Assembly: GCA_021234155.1 (NCBI GenBank)
Contig: JAJEKV010000105.1
Location: forward strand, 3,146,937-3,210,936
Length of the DNA stretch: 64,000 nt
Direction: 5' to 3'
Source of the DNA: Isoetes taiwanensis
Lineage: Eukaryota; Streptophyta; Lycopodiopsida; Isoetales; Isoetaceae
Part shown: in pieces, positions 25,524 through 38,856 of the stretch
How the letters are laid out: each line of letters begins with the position of its first letter
How positions within the stretch are numbered: position 1 is the stretch's first letter
Position numbers and translations under genes: made by a program
The notes under the pieces: model-generated
The model's input: only the letters and a program-made list of their open reading frames with translations
Told to the model about the DNA's origin: nothing
Database searches by the model: none

Positions 25524-27260
25524 AGAACAGAAAGAAAAAAGGAAAACAACACCAGATAGAAGAAGAGATTATATTATTGGTACCCATATCTGCAGAATTG
25601 TTGCTGGCTGCAGTTACAGCTGTTTATCCATTGGAGTAATTGTTAGGTATACACATGTACATTAATTTTTGTCTGTCCATACTACCCATGATTTGTATCG
25701 AGGAGAAAAAAATAAAAGCTCTGGCATTTATTATATGAATGTGTGGGCTCCCCACCATGAAAGTTTCATAGAAGCTTCATATTTTTAAAGTAAAGGCCAT
25801 TTTGTTGGCTACCTAACACGTTTTGACATCTTGGAGTATAAGAACATATTTCAAGTTTACCATTGTAAAATGGCTCTTTGATTGAGCATATTATTATCAA
25901 GATTCGTTTTGTCTAGTAACCCCAATGGGGCAATAAAATACACTATCCTTCCTGAACATGGCATTACATTTACTCAATGCAGAGTTGTTGTCTTAACAGC
26001 CTATAATGGTAGGTAACAGATCTGCTATGTCCTCATCATATTACCAAATGATATGGACACTTGGGAAAGACCTTTGAGTCTCACATATGTCTTATTCTTA
26101 CCGATTGAGGAATATATTAGTGGCCATAATACACATAAAAGACCACGATGGATATATTAGTCGCCATGATACATTGATACATTGCTTACCAAGTGATATT
26201 GACCTTGGGTCACCACATTTGGCCATGCAAGTTGAAATATATGAATGGTCATCCATGTGCCAACATTTATTATGTTCAAGGATTTGGACCTTAAGGATTC
26301 ACATCCTTATGGTTCGTTTACCAAACGATATTGACGTGGTTCACCTCATTTCTCCATGCAACTTAGAATGTATGAGTGATTGTGCATGTGCCAACATTTA
26401 TGTTATGCCAAGGTTTGACCTTCGGGTTCTACCTCCCAAGCGCATGCCGAATTAAAGGAAAAGTTCAACCTCCTGGATATATTCGTTCAAAAAAGACCCA
26501 GGAAAAGGGCCCGGGAGAGGGGGGTTTTATACAATGGGACAGAGGCTAAGCCATTGGCTACCTTCAAATAAAGAAACAGAAAAACGATGGGGGCACCATT
26601 GTACTGTGCAATTGGGTTCTCAACGTTTCTTTATCCCAAGCTAGCGCATCTTGATCTGCAGACTTAGTCTAACCTAGGTCAAGAAAATTCTTGAATGTCA
26701 AACAATACGATGCGAGATCCGACAGATAGGCGCCAGAGATTTGGAATTTAACTTACTACGGTGGGCAACAATGCGGATATAGTGTGTTGTGTCCTAAGAT
26801 GCACCATATTATCAAAATTTGGGAAGCCGCAAGACTATTAGCGGTATTTCCAACTAATGTCGAAAATGTAGGGTAACTCTAGCTCTTAAAAGACAAAGAC
26901 ATTATATGTGCTACGTTTTTCAATGTAGCTCATAATGGATCTACATATCTACAGATGTAAAAGCTAATATTGCTCCATTGTTTGTGCTAAATTGAAGAAA
27001 AATAAGGAGAAGGAGATGGTCATTACTATTCCTACAGGTCATACATTTACCTACATAGAACATAGATTATCGATAAAGCTTGAAGCACGACAATCCTATC
27101 ATACCCACAATGACTTCTAACTAGTAAAAGGCCACAAGCTTACTCTGGGTTGAATTGTCAGAAATGATATTAATAAGCAAAATAACCTTGACAGCATCAA
27201 CTTCAATCGATTCTTTTTTGCGAATACATTCATTAATACATAATCATTTACTTTGCAATA
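25524..27260. other. Intergenic region downstream of the COBRA-like gene
   Basis: Contains the 3' UTR of the COBRA-like gene (AATAAAA near 25710) and the imperfect tandem repeat at 26041-26440. No other gene was recognised. Confidence 0.5.
26041..26440. repeat. Imperfect tandem repeat, about 133-144 bp units
   Basis: TTACCAA(A/G)(T/C)GATAT recurs at 26041, 26185 and 26318. The second and third units also share CATGCAA, ATGAGTG/ATGAATG, ATGTGCCAACATTTAT and AAGG-TTTG-ACCTT in the same order. Confidence 0.7.
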
Positions 27261-27261
27261 A

Positions 27262-28910
27262 AATTGTCATTGATAATGCAATTGATGATTGTTTCTTGCT
27301 TCTCTAGCTATTGGACCATCTCCGAGCATGAGTGCATAACCAGAGATTGATTTCCCTTCATCTGAGTCTCCATACCAGTCATAATTATAGTAGACTTTCA
27401 ATTCGATATCTTCTAAGCAATACACAAGACATACACTTCTAGTTTCCTTTAAATATCTCAGTACTTTCTTGGTAGCTAACCAATGACCTTGCCATGGCTG
27501 TGATTGTAACTGCTCAATACATTTACAATGAATGCTATGTATACCTTGTGTTATTTGCAATCAAGGGGGGTGCACCTAAAGTACACGTATTGATCAAGTG
27601 AGTGCATCGGTTAGGGTTTTTTATTGCCTTGGTCGTAGGTATACGGTCGGGAGCTCATACGGGCAGGAAGGAGAGATTCCGTAGATGATCGATTTGGGGA
27701 GCTGATCCATCAGACGGAAGGAGCGTCGTATCCTTATATTTTCAGCTTCATTTTTACCTTTCTAGCAGATTCATCTCAGCACTGTCCATTCCAGCTATTC
27801 CAGGTATTGCACAGGTATTACCCTATTCCAGGAATTCCAGGTATTCCAAAAACCCTAGACCTATGTCCTCACAAAAGGTACAAAGTCGAAAATGGATTAT
27901 ATAATTTGGCACAACCAATCGTAAATCTATGGATAGGGGCTATAATGTATGTTAGTTCGAAAACCCATATGGTATGGGTTTCTCTACTCCAAAAAGCCGT
28001 ATACAGGGGTTTTTCTGTGACCCCTCGAACGCACATGCCATCTGTCCATATATAGAGGTGCACCCCCCGGGTTTGCAATAAACAAGAGACTTCCAATTAA
28101 CTGTCTATATGGAATTAATGTCATTTTCTTACGTGGTTGCTCATTTTCTAGATATATTTGTTTGGAAATTTTAATCCTTAATAATACTGGTGCTTTCATA
28201 TAATTGCTTTCTTGCATATTACATCATGACACTTCCTCTGAGAAAGTGTCATGATTCTATTACATATCAATTATATTCCTAAGAAATGCTTTAATTCTCC
28301 CAGATTTGACATTTTGAACTTGTCTTTGAGTATGTTTTTGTAGTAGTTTAGAACACTAACATTGTTAGCTGCCATTCAACAATCATCACACACAATGATA
28401 TTATATAATCTCCTCTAAATAAATACATATTTCCATCCATTTTTTTTTTTAATTTCGCAAAACTTTGCTCCTTTAGATATGTAATAAATTTATACTATTA
28501 CATAGGGAACTGCTTTAACCCATGAAGTGCCTTGTTTCATTTCCAAACTTGAATTGTATTTCCGTTGTTTGCTATGTGTTATGTGATGGAGCATAGTCCC
28601 ACTATTTGATTTGGGCTCTATGCCCTTGATTTGTATCGTCCCATGACCATTGGTGGTCTTTGTGGATGTAAAACTTCTTATCTTATCTTTCATGTCCAGG
28701 TGCCTGTTGCATAAAGATCTCCTCCTCCAACCCACCATTCAAAAATGTTGTACTAACATCCATATGGTGTAATTCAAGATTCAGTGCAGTTGCCATGGCT
28801 ATAGTCATCCCAATGCTTGCCACTAGAGAGTATGTTTCTTCATAATCCACACATTTCCTTTGGGGAAAAACTTAAAGCAACTAGCCTAGCCTTATGCTTG
28901 GAACTGCCAT
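27262..28910 (-). mobile_element. Copia (Ty1) retrotransposon polymerase remnant, split by a MITE
   Basis: Read leftward, the RT begins near 28910 (SSKHKARLVALSFS) and continues with MDVSTTFLNG and EEEIFMQQAPG at about 28765-28690; these are hallmarks of Copia RVT_2. The C-terminal RT part IPYRQLIGSLLFIAN is at about 28130-28075. It resumes beyond the 510-bp insertion at 27561 with NNTRY, then HWLATKKVLRYLKET and RNase H SDEGKSISGYALMLGDGPI down to about 27290. Stops and frameshifts are frequent and no gag, protease or integrase was found. The probable LTR lies upstream at 29680-30130. Confidence 0.9.
27562..28071. mobile_element. hAT-like MITE (510 bp) with 8-bp target duplication
   Basis: Left end CAAGGGGGGTGCACCT and right end AGGTGCACCCCCCGGG form terminal inverted repeats of about 13-16 bases. 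Both flanks carry the identical 8-mer TTTGCAAT (27554-27561 and 28072-28079). An 8-bp duplication and ends starting CA-GGG are features of hAT elements. The insertion splits the Copia frame between IAN and NTRY. It has no coding capacity. Its interior holds several GGTATTCCAG-like short repeats (27800-27850). Confidence 0.9.
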
Positions 28911-29679
28911 CTGCATTTATTTCAATTTATACGTTCATTTATTTACAACAAAATTCTTCCCCTCTGGCAGATCAACTAGTTTATTGGTTGATGTTCATCC
29001 AAACGATTTTATCTCTTCATTCATAGCTTCTTTCCATTTATTCTCTTTCAATGCTTATACCTTGGTCGAATGGCTCAGATACTCCAGTTTCAAGCACCAT
29101 CAAAGTTTCTTCCACATTTTCCTTTCACATATATAATCTTCTTGGCAGACAACCTACATAAAGAGATCAACTACAATCTAATAAGACCCCTTTATTAACC
29201 AGTCGAATTCTTTTGGCCCTAATCGGGAGGCTCCTACGCACAAGCAGAATCTAATGGGATTTATATGAGGGTTTCCATTAGAAGCATATCTACTTATGGC
29301 TTCTAAGCCTCTATTCCCCTTTCCAATTATACGAGGTGCATGACAAAGAACACAACCAAGTACATCAACACATGACAAGAATAGGACAACAGTTCTAACC
29401 TAAACTACACTAATCATACATCAGACTACATGGGTTTCTTTGCCAGTCGAATTTTAAGGTTAGGTTGCTTAAGCTCTAGGAAGCAACTAAGCTAAAGTTG
29501 AATGTTAATCCACCTGAAGGCTACTAACCCACTTAGCTCCAAATAGCCTACGACCATTTTATCGGTGACCATCCCTAAGAGGCTTCCATCTCCTTGAGAT
29601 AACTGGCCGGAGTAAGGCATTAAGCCCAATATTGCAGTGGCAAGTAGTATATCTAATTCAAAAAGGCAATCTAGGATTC
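28911..29679. other. Interval between Copia polymerase and its probable LTR
   Basis: Should have held gag, protease and integrase if the LTR belongs to this element, but no such motifs were recognised. Only short frames are present, so most of the internal region seems deleted or decayed. Confidence 0.4.
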
Positions 29680-30130
29680 ATCCCCTTTTAGGCCCACGAA
29701 TTTAGGGTTAAACCCTAACATTGGACCACTTGTATCCTGAACCCACTTGAAAAACAGAGAAAATACTATAAAATAAACAAGAATACGCGAAGAATATGCT
29801 AAAAAACTGGATAACTTGATAATGAGAGTTAGAAGGTTCAAGACTGGCATTGAAGTGGAATGGTCAAACAAGAATGAGGTGCCTCTATATATAGGTCTTG
29901 ACTTCTAAACCAATGATCAGCATCACGACACTCCAAAGGATGAGATTGTGTCAAGTGTCACATATGTCTATAGGTTCTAGAACCTCCTAGAAACAGCTAG
30001 GAAGAAGATGCAAAGGAATATCTTCAAGGATTATTGGTAGAACTAGAAAGTTACGAATTCGAACCTTGCTTCATGCAACCACCTTTTGCATCCTTGTGAT
30101 GACCATCTTTTTACGTACAATTATAATACT
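29680..30130 (-). mobile_element. Probable Copia LTR (reverse) with heat-shock-like site and TATA box
   Basis: On the reverse strand a heat-shock-type palindrome is followed by CTATATATAG (29883-29892) and then CCAGTCTTGAACCTTCTA (29831-29848). The last word matches CCAGTCTTGAGCCTTCTA after the TATA box of the LTR at 46.4 kb. Order and spacing agree between the two copies, which supports one LTR family. The ends are approximate and no target duplication was found. Confidence 0.6.
29975..29992 (-). promoter_or_regulatory. Heat-shock-element-like site in the LTR
   Basis: TTCTAGAACCTCCTAGAA is built of TTC-nn-GAA-nn-TCC-nn-GAA, three of four perfect HSF half-sites. It lies about 80 bases upstream of the reverse-strand TATA box. 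Function is inferred. Confidence 0.5.
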
Positions 30131-32902
30131 CATATAGTCATCACATCATCCCCATCCCACGATGGCGGCGACATTTGTCTTGGCCTTCTCTAAATCCATG
30201 AAGACACCACGAGGTTTTCCTTGGTCCTTTCACCATGGATCACTCCCAGATAGCTTATTAGACGTTACTACGTTAACATACCAATAGAAGTAATTCTAAC
30301 CAACTATTCAATTGCTATCTTTCTCAATTTCTTTTTATGACATCAAATGCTCTCTTATAAGGAAGTGCACTTTGTTTTGTAGGAAACAATATCTTAATTT
30401 ACAAGGTTTTTGATAAGGAGAATATTAAATCTAATACGATTGATAAATATTCGCGTTCTTACCCATTCACTGAGGGATATAAGAACACAATAGCTTGAGT
30501 AGGCCTATTAGAATGCTATGTTGTTCACCTTAATAAAATCCCTTTCTTCAAAAGAATAGTCATGATCCAGATCATCCATTCTACAAAGTTGACTTCTTGC
30601 TAGAAAATTGTCCTTGGACGATTCATAGAGGATAACCACCACTCCAACTTACTCCACCACATTTAATAGTGGCTTACTTTAGATAAAATGATATTGGATC
30701 TAAGATCATAGGAGAGATGTGTTTGCACATGGCCAATTATGGACAACACTAATTAACAAGAATACAAAACTGTGTTGATGTGCTCATTCTTCCTAATCCT
30801 ATCAACAGGACAAAGACAACAAGAAATGTTGTCTACAAAGAGTTGCTTGATTAAGGTATTATATCATAAAATTCTAAAAAGATTCTCTATTTTTATTTGT
30901 CGTGGGCTATAGTCATAACTTCTATTCATTCTAAATATTTTTCAGCTACATATTCTAAACGAAGTGCACCTTGAACTACCTCAGTTGTCGGACCTGTCTA
31001 TCCTACAGCCCAAACTGTATGTTAAGGCCTCGGGGCGCCTCTCGTTTTGCTTATGGTCATTTATGATTGGGAGCACCTATGATTTTGAAATATGAAATAC
31101 GAGTTCGCCTAAGATTTTGATGGAATATGGAACCTCTATATGGCTTCGCCTAAGGTTTTAGAATATGAAGTACGAGGGCTCGAACCTCTACCAAAATAAC
31201 AAAATGTCCTAATAAAATTGCTTTCACCAATATAACAAGTGAACTAATTTTCACATCCATATCAAACCTCCCCTGAACCCCCACAACCCAAACGTATGAC
31301 AGTTGTGCTACATATTCAAACAAGATATTGACCTCCCGTCGATGCATGTCTAATTCCAATTAACAAGCCAATTCCTCATTCATCACAGAGTCACAAAAAA
31401 TAACAACACTAATTCCAATTAAGCTACCTAAGTAATTCTAGATTGGATTAATCGTTTTTCCAAAGCAAAGATGATCAGAAGCTAATAACAATGCACAATA
31501 TTTATTTGGTTGAGAAATTGATGCTTGAAAAAACATATGTCGTTAAATCCAGCTATCTTTTAACCGAGAATTATAATCATTACTCGATTTCAAATTTGGG
31601 CAGAATCTCTAGCCCGTGGCATCCAATTTGCTTCCCTCAATCTCAATTAAGGTACCACCCTAATGGGACTACAACAACTGATCTTCATTGGATCCTCAAG
31701 TTTTTTGCTGTGCACTTTTTTAGTGTTAAGAATGCCATTCTAGAGTGCCAGCGCATTTTGGTAATATTAATGTATGTAGAATATGTATTGGGAGGGGAGG
31801 GGCACTTTGATAAAGATTGAAACCGCAATGGTAATTGTTGGAGGTAAAAATTACTAAAATGCTTTTACTTTTTGCTCTATTATGCCTCTAAAACAAAGAG
31901 CATTTTGGTAAATATGGTAGTATAGTTCTTGTAGCTCATCAAAAGCTAAAAGGTGTCTTCATAGATATAAGATTCTGATAAGATCAAACTCGTGTAAATC
32001 GGAGAACAAATTCACAAGTTATGCTCATTTGAGTAATTTTTTAACAACTTATTTGAAACACTAACTTTCCAACTCTATTTTAAATTATTCTATTGAAGAT
32101 TCCAACTCCATCCATAGGAGATACCAACTCGTTTTGAATCACTCTATTATTATCGGAAAGATCTCTCTCATTCATAAATTTTATGGAGAGCACTTTCTTA
32201 TTTTTTTAGTAACAAATATTCCTATTTTAGCCAAATACCATATTTTCAGGGAACTTTAACAATGTAAATGTAAGGGCATTTTGTTAATTTTCCAAATTTG
32301 AGATTTCTAGGGGCATTCCGAAAGTTTTTCCATTATTGAATCATACCTCTTATCAATATGTTAATCTTCCGTATTGAATCATTCAGTATGTCAACTTCCA
32401 TCCATTATTACAGAATCAGGGCATTTTATTTATTTTTCCAAAATTAAAATTGTAAGGGGCGTTTTCATAGTTTTTCTGTATTGAATCAGACCTCTATAGC
32501 GTATGGAGACTTCCACTTGACTTTTGTATGATGAAATGGATGCAAACCTTCCATGAACAATTACTGTTACATTTTAGTAAGTGGTATTGAGACCATTACC
32601 AGAATTGTGAACTTCCATCATGATAATGTTACAATTTATTGTACAAGCCCGGAAAATTTCCCCAAGAACGGCCACATGCAAGCTCAACCCCAAATTCATC
32701 ATTGGGACCGATTCAATAACTTCCAACAAATCATTGGCAATTTGGCAGCATTCGAAAAGAGTCAACCATAGATGTACAACTCCATATTGGTGACTTATGC
32801 TGCTTCAAAATTTGTCTTGCCAAATGTATCCCCATGCAGCTGCTGGTACGGGAAACAGGCTGGGTATCTATCATTAGGCTGCAGAAAAGTGTGACCAGAA
32901 AT
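30131..32902. other. Intergenic, no gene recognised
   Basis: AT-rich. Holds the tandem repeat at 32273-32520 and a related GGGAGGGGAGGGGCA... stretch at 31788. A similar decayed segment occurs reversed at 31160-31340, giving short unrelated frames. No protein family was recognised. Confidence 0.45.
32273..32520. repeat. Imperfect tandem duplication, 145-bp period
   Basis: AGGGCATTTT...TTTTTCCAAA...TATTGAATCA-ACCTCTTAT...GACTTCC-like words occur in the same order from 32273 and again from 32418. Confidence 0.7.
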
Positions 32903-35900
32903 CTAGTTTGCCTTTATCCATCCCATCTTGGAAAAATAATCAAACACACGTTCAGTTTTTAAAGGATCGACCTTAAACATCAGACAAGCATCCTCACGCT
33001 TCACCATGCCTTTTTTCACGCTTTTGAGCATAAGAACTTCTTTCATTCTCAGATAATGTGCTGGCAATAACCTCAGTTCTGAGCACAACTCGTGTTCCTG
33101 CATTCGAATTTCTTTCAGTAAAAGTCCCAGAGCACAATTTGATGCATCAAGTGCTAAGGATTTTACAGAGATTAATCAAGAAGAGAATAATAAGCCATTT
33201 TAACAGGAAAAGATACTTTCTTGAAACCCAAGTAACATAGCCTGTTCACGAATACGTTAAAAAAGAAATAACTAGACCCTTACAGAATCATGAACGGTTT
33301 AGCAAAAGTTTTAGACCATTCAAAGGAAATAAGAAATGCATGGAAGCTGCTTACCAAGGTAGAAAGCAAATATGCCCCAGGGCAACCAGAGATATCAAGA
33401 GGAACAAAGCCCTTTTTCACTCCTTTCACAGTTCCAGCTGGTACCCTTGGACTGCTAGTTAGAAGGTTATGCCCTCCACTGCGGACTTTTTGAAGTTCTT
33501 TTGTGTTCCCCGATGAGGATGGTTCGCCATCCTTTTCTTTACTTGCACCACGATTAGACCTATTTGCACCTTTGCTGTTTGTTAAATAAGAGGAATTCTC
33601 TCGTGGTTTCCTTGAGTTTGTTTCCATCCCTCTTTTCTTCTTTTCTGTCAAATAGACCTCTCCTTCAACTAGTGTATGGCACCCTGCAGAGCGGAACTCC
33701 TGCAAGACAAAAACAACGAGCTTCTAATCACACATTATATATATATTCTATAAAATTAAAGAATCAAGTAATTTAGACACAACATATATTTTAACCGACC
33801 TGCAATTCCTCAATTCTCTGTCGTAGCTTGAGTTCAGTTGACAGCCCAGCAAGAAGTGCTTCATGCTCCGCTTGTGAGTGGTACCGCATAAAAACACGGG
33901 TTCGCTGATAAAGCTCACGCTCTTCCTTACATCGTTTTCTATCCAGCATTTCTTGCCGATTCACATGTAGTAAACCTCTTTCAAGTATAAAATCTTTTCG
34001 CCGTTTCCTCTCATCAAGTCTGACATGCAAGAAATATCTCATTTAAAAACTTGATAAATAAACTTAATTATAAGAGCAATATTGTGAAGAAACGTCTAGC
34101 CTACTGAACGTATTTGTCTGCAGCAGGTCATTAACATAAGATTTCCATGGTACCCCATTAAGGATGATGTTGAATGTAGACCTAGTTAGGGTATATCTAC
34201 TTCCAAGACACATAAGTCTCTAAAATCCTGATAGTTCTGCATCAGATAGAGAAATTATTGGACTAAACATCTACTGGATCAACATGTGCATATTTAATCA
34301 GCAAGTTAATGGATTGGTAGCAGCAAAGATAGATGAGATCTAGACACTGCATTAACCATCCACGTTAAGGATGTAGAATCTTAAACACATTACTTCAGTT
34401 GTAACTACATGAAAACAAAATGAGAATCATAAAAGATTACTGCATCTATCAACCTTGACAAATAAATATGAAGCATCTTTAATTTGAGTTCACGATCTGT
34501 TTCTGTGTCATTATCTTTGAACTCCATTTCTGCTAGAGGTGCTTCGGCATCGTTATCATATTCAGGATCAAATTCCTGCCTCTTCGGGTTATAACCGGTC
34601 AAATCAGTGATAGTTGCGCCTGCTTTATTATCGTCTAATGATGGTTTCGGCTTCTTCCCTCCTACACTGCGGGTACTTTGGAATCCATCTGCTTTCAAAA
34701 AACTATGTTTTAACCCAGTTGCCAAGAGAATATGCTTTGTAAATTCAAAAGCAGAAACTTTTGGACCAAGCACAAAACACATAATGCACAGTTGTTGATA
34801 AAAAAGAAGGAATTGGGGCTCACAGAAAGCACCCCATTACATGCATCCTACATATAGGAAAAGAAAATAGGACCTTCTGCTGCTCGAACTACAGCGACTT
34901 CTGTAGTCTCTTTGATCTGTCCTCCAACAGAAGCTTTCTTTGCAGCACAAGAGTGTAGATGGGGATCTGGTTGCTCTGCACCTACAAGGACATTTCATAA
35001 TTAATCCCCCGACAATGCAAAAACAAATTGCTCTGTGAGTGGGAAAACAAAACCTCCAGAAAGGCCTGAGGGGGATCTCCCATCACCAAGACTTTCCCTT
35101 TCCTTGATATCTTCCGATCTAAAACAAATATCAAATATTATTATAGGTTATAAATTCATTAATCCAATTAAAAAATTATACATCTTTCAACACAAAGAAA
35201 AATTCCTTACTTTGATACCGAAGGAGAAATACAAGACTCTTGTTTAATGATCCTTGAACTGAACGAATCTCCATGTGTCAAAAAATCTGCAAACGGGAGG
35301 AAAATCTGGATCAATGCATGGTTTACTTACTTCTACGGTGGTCATTTAAGAACCCTCTGCTAACTTGAGCAGCTTAACCTTGTCCAGTTTTACCTCCCTA
35401 TTTTCTTGATGTTTCATTCTAAATGTATAGCAAGTAAGAAAATTGGTTACATTTATGCCAGTTGAACGCTAACTGTAAAAGCCATGCCATCATTCCCTTA
35501 AACAGATTTGAACTATCTCCCACTTTTCAAATAGCTCTTTGAATTTAACCCCACTTAAATTGCATATTTTGCAAATCCTCATAATAGCTGTATAAACTAG
35601 TTAGGTACGCGCATGAAAATGTTTAGTAGCTGACACCTGGCAGCAAATAAAAGAGATCTCTGCTCAACAAACATCTCCGGCAGGAAAATTAGTGCTGTTT
35701 ATACCAAGATAACTTTTGTGATAAAAGAAGTGTTGTGAGCCAGTGATCTTAATTAAGATAGTGAAAAAGATGCAACCGCAAGCTAACCAATGCTATAGAG
35801 TGAACTAACTAATGAGGCGTGACTATGGCTTATATAGTCATGCCATGTCAGCAACCGGTGGATGATCCAGCATGCAGAGTCATCAACACACCTGGAGTAA

Positions 35901-38856
35901 TGATAATCTCTAACAAGAAATGAACAAAACCATAAGAGTTCCATCACTTGGAATGTTTCTAAAAAGTAAACATGCACCAAAGCAGACTAACACGTGGTCC
36001 TCCATTGGGAAAAACGGGAACTCAAAATAGCGGTTATTCTCCACCTTTTTAAAATACCCAAACTAAATATCACGAAATGTGCTCGGACTTCTGTAATAGT
36101 TTTCTTTAATTTTAATTATAAAAGCGGAAGTTTGCAACTATGTCCTAGTCATATGTGAAATGCACTGGTAATATTTGGCCACAGTCCTTTCTCTTTGCCT
36201 TTGTGGGCTCAAAAGGGCAATGCAGCCTGCCTTAAACTTTCTATTCTTCAATTCAGCTTTTACAGATGGACTATCCAATGTACTCCAGTTTTCTACATAC
36301 TAGAAATGTTAAGCACATTGTGTGATCAAAATGCAGCTTACTAAAAACTTTTCAACTCTTGGTACAACAATAATGTTCAGACGTAGCATCCTTTGCTTTT
36401 CCAGATTCATCTTACTATGAGGTTATCGTTTTGGAATAACATGTTGAAAATTTCTTCAAAAAGTTACAAATGACAAGCACTTCCAAGTCATACATACATT
36501 TCTTTCCTTCAAAACGTGTCTTTGCCATAGATAACAGCTCAGCTTTCGATTTTCCAGCAAGGTGTGTTAGGTCCTGCAATGAAAGAAACAGCATATTTAG
36601 AGAAAGAATATAATGCTATTGAGAAAGTTTGCAAAGATGATTCACCGGAAGGGGCGGGCAACGGGAATTCATGTATGATGACATATAATGATTGTAGCAT
36701 TGGACTTTTGTCTTAGTACTAACATGTTCTGCAACCTCTGCCCAATTACCACATCCATACATTTCAACACCCTGCATACAATGTCATACACCTGCTTAGA
36801 AAAACGGGAAAATAAACAGCAAACACACACCTGAATGAGCCTGAATGAGCACAAGTCGCAATATAAATATAAACAGCAAACAGAATTGTACCTCTAAAAG
36901 CAATATTTCCTCATCAGCATTCCACTCAGGGTCGATAAGAGGAAAGGAAAGATTATCCTGTCAAACGATTTACATAACACCACATGAATCGAAATACAAT
37001 CTTCAAAAATTAAATAACTAAAAATGTTAAAACATTTAAGAATAAAACAAAGCAGACATCATTGTAATGTACATTTAGTTAATAAAAAAGTCAGTAATTG
37101 GAGACCCTTACTTGTCTGGATTGTAAAATAATTAGCAGTAAGGTCTGTAAAAGTTTGATATGTTTTTATTTCCTGTATACTTTAATTAGGAGTTCCAAAA
37201 CCATCAAAAGAGTTCAGAATATAGTTTCAGCTGGATGCTAAGTGCAAACAGCAATTTGTCATCTAATAATTTAACTTCTCATCGATATTGTTTTAAGAAT
37301 GTGGGGAAACTTCGCATGTGAGCCAAAAAGAGCATGCTTTACGCACACTTGAATGCCATCCATTTTCAACTGGACTGATAAATGCAGCAATAAGATGAAA
37401 TTGCAGCACACCAGACACTGTTAAAAATTTCTGTAGTCCTGCATGAGGATCTGGGAAGCTCAGCAGTGGTCTGAGCCACAAAAGCATTGTCCAAAATCAA
37501 AGCTTCAAAACCAGCTTGCAGATCATAATCCCTTGTCCAGTCAGCTGATTATGCGGCATTTCATGACAATATTTCAAAAGGATGATCAAGTAACAACAGG
37601 ATGCCAAACTTTTAACCAAAAGATCAATGCATGACTGTTCCAGAATCCCATCTACTTAACAAAAAAAGGTTTATATCACATGCATAATGGCTAAAACGAC
37701 TCAACAACAAAAGCAGTGTACTTACAATAACCCTGTAAGGATGGTTGCTCTTGTGAGTAGTGATCTCCACACCCACAGAGAAGCACTCCACACAAAGATC
37801 AAAATCAGTGCATTTAGCACATTTGATGCGTATTATGCCTGAAATATCCTTGTTACAGTAATTGCAATGGTAAAGTGCTCTCTTTGTTTCTCCACCTGTG
37901 ATACAGAATGGGAAGTTATAAGCTAAGGAAAAACAATAAAATAAAAGTCACTTCATTCCGTATCTTATAACATATTTTTGTATTTTTGTGAACTCGCAGA
38001 ATGTTGATTACAGCTCATGGTATATTATTTGATAGTACACACAACAACAAGGTACAGATAATGTTTGGCCTTACCTTGATACTTTCCACATCTAACTACA
38101 CATTTGCCGACCTTTCCAAGGATGATTCAGTTCTTTTGGCAGCGTGGCTGCTTGGAATGCAATACCTATGAAGCGGGCTAAAATACCATGGGACAAGCAA
38201 CTGTATGGACCGAATGTGGCATAGTCATTTTCATAATCTGAAATATATTTCCTCTACTTAATTAGACAAGACTCACTGCAACAATAAAAACGAGAAATAA
38301 AAATACATGTTTAACTTGTGCAGTGGGTACATATTAAGCCCAATGCATTAGATACTGCTTTGTAACAATAAGTTTATGCTACTTGAAGATATATATGAAT
38401 CGTGCAAAAATTTTACCTGCTGCTCCAGCATCTAAATTTTCTGCTCCTGCAGCCAATCTACGACGCTTTGATCTTCCATATCAAAAATTGCAATTTGTTA
38501 TTATGTATCATCCAACCCATCAAAAGACAGCAATTGTTCAACTTAAATGCGAAATGTAGAGTGAATTCAAGATACATAATCATGGTTCAAGCTGCCTGTA
38601 CATAATTTGAGCTAGAGGTTGATGACTATTAAGTAGTTATGCTAAAGTACTATAGCAGTGCCCATCATGTCCTGCTGTAATCAAAACCATTATGGTAGGG
38701 CAAAGAATTTGGAAGAGTTCAGAAGAGGCAGGCATATGAATTTAGGGTTTAAGAACGGGAAATTAAATTACCTACAACGAAGAGCAAACAGACATACCGT
38801 TGTCCTAGCCAACCGGAATCCTCTTCGGGATGTAGCGGGCCTCTAAGCCGTCCCAT
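32903..38856 (-). CDS. ADA2: ADA2 transcriptional adaptor (SAGA/GCN5 coactivator subunit), about 13 exons
   Basis: ADA2 links the GCN5 histone acetyltransferase to activators in the nucleus. Exons (high to low): 38856-38798 (MGRLRGPLHPEEDSGWLGQ), 38472-38417 (SKRRRLAAG, nuclear-signal-like), 37895-37726 (ZZ zinc finger CNYCNKD...CAKC...CVEC, residues about 39-95), 36957-36892 and 36771-36646 (SANT: WNADEEILLLE, MYGCGNWAEVAEHV), 36573-36498, 35286-35211, 35118-35054, 34981-34874, 34688-34454 (GYNPKRQEFDPEYDNDAE), 34019-33800 (LDERKRRKDFILERGLL), 33699-33355 (AGCHTLVEGEVYL, PLDISGCPGAYLLS), and a last exon from about 33112 to 32903 (SWIRM, LRLLPAHYLRMKEVLM). Twelve exons join in phase without a stop. 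The final junction does not close in phase with the splice sites I chose, so its border or a one-base change needs checking. The predicted length of about 600 residues is somewhat above Arabidopsis ADA2a/b. Confidence 0.93.
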
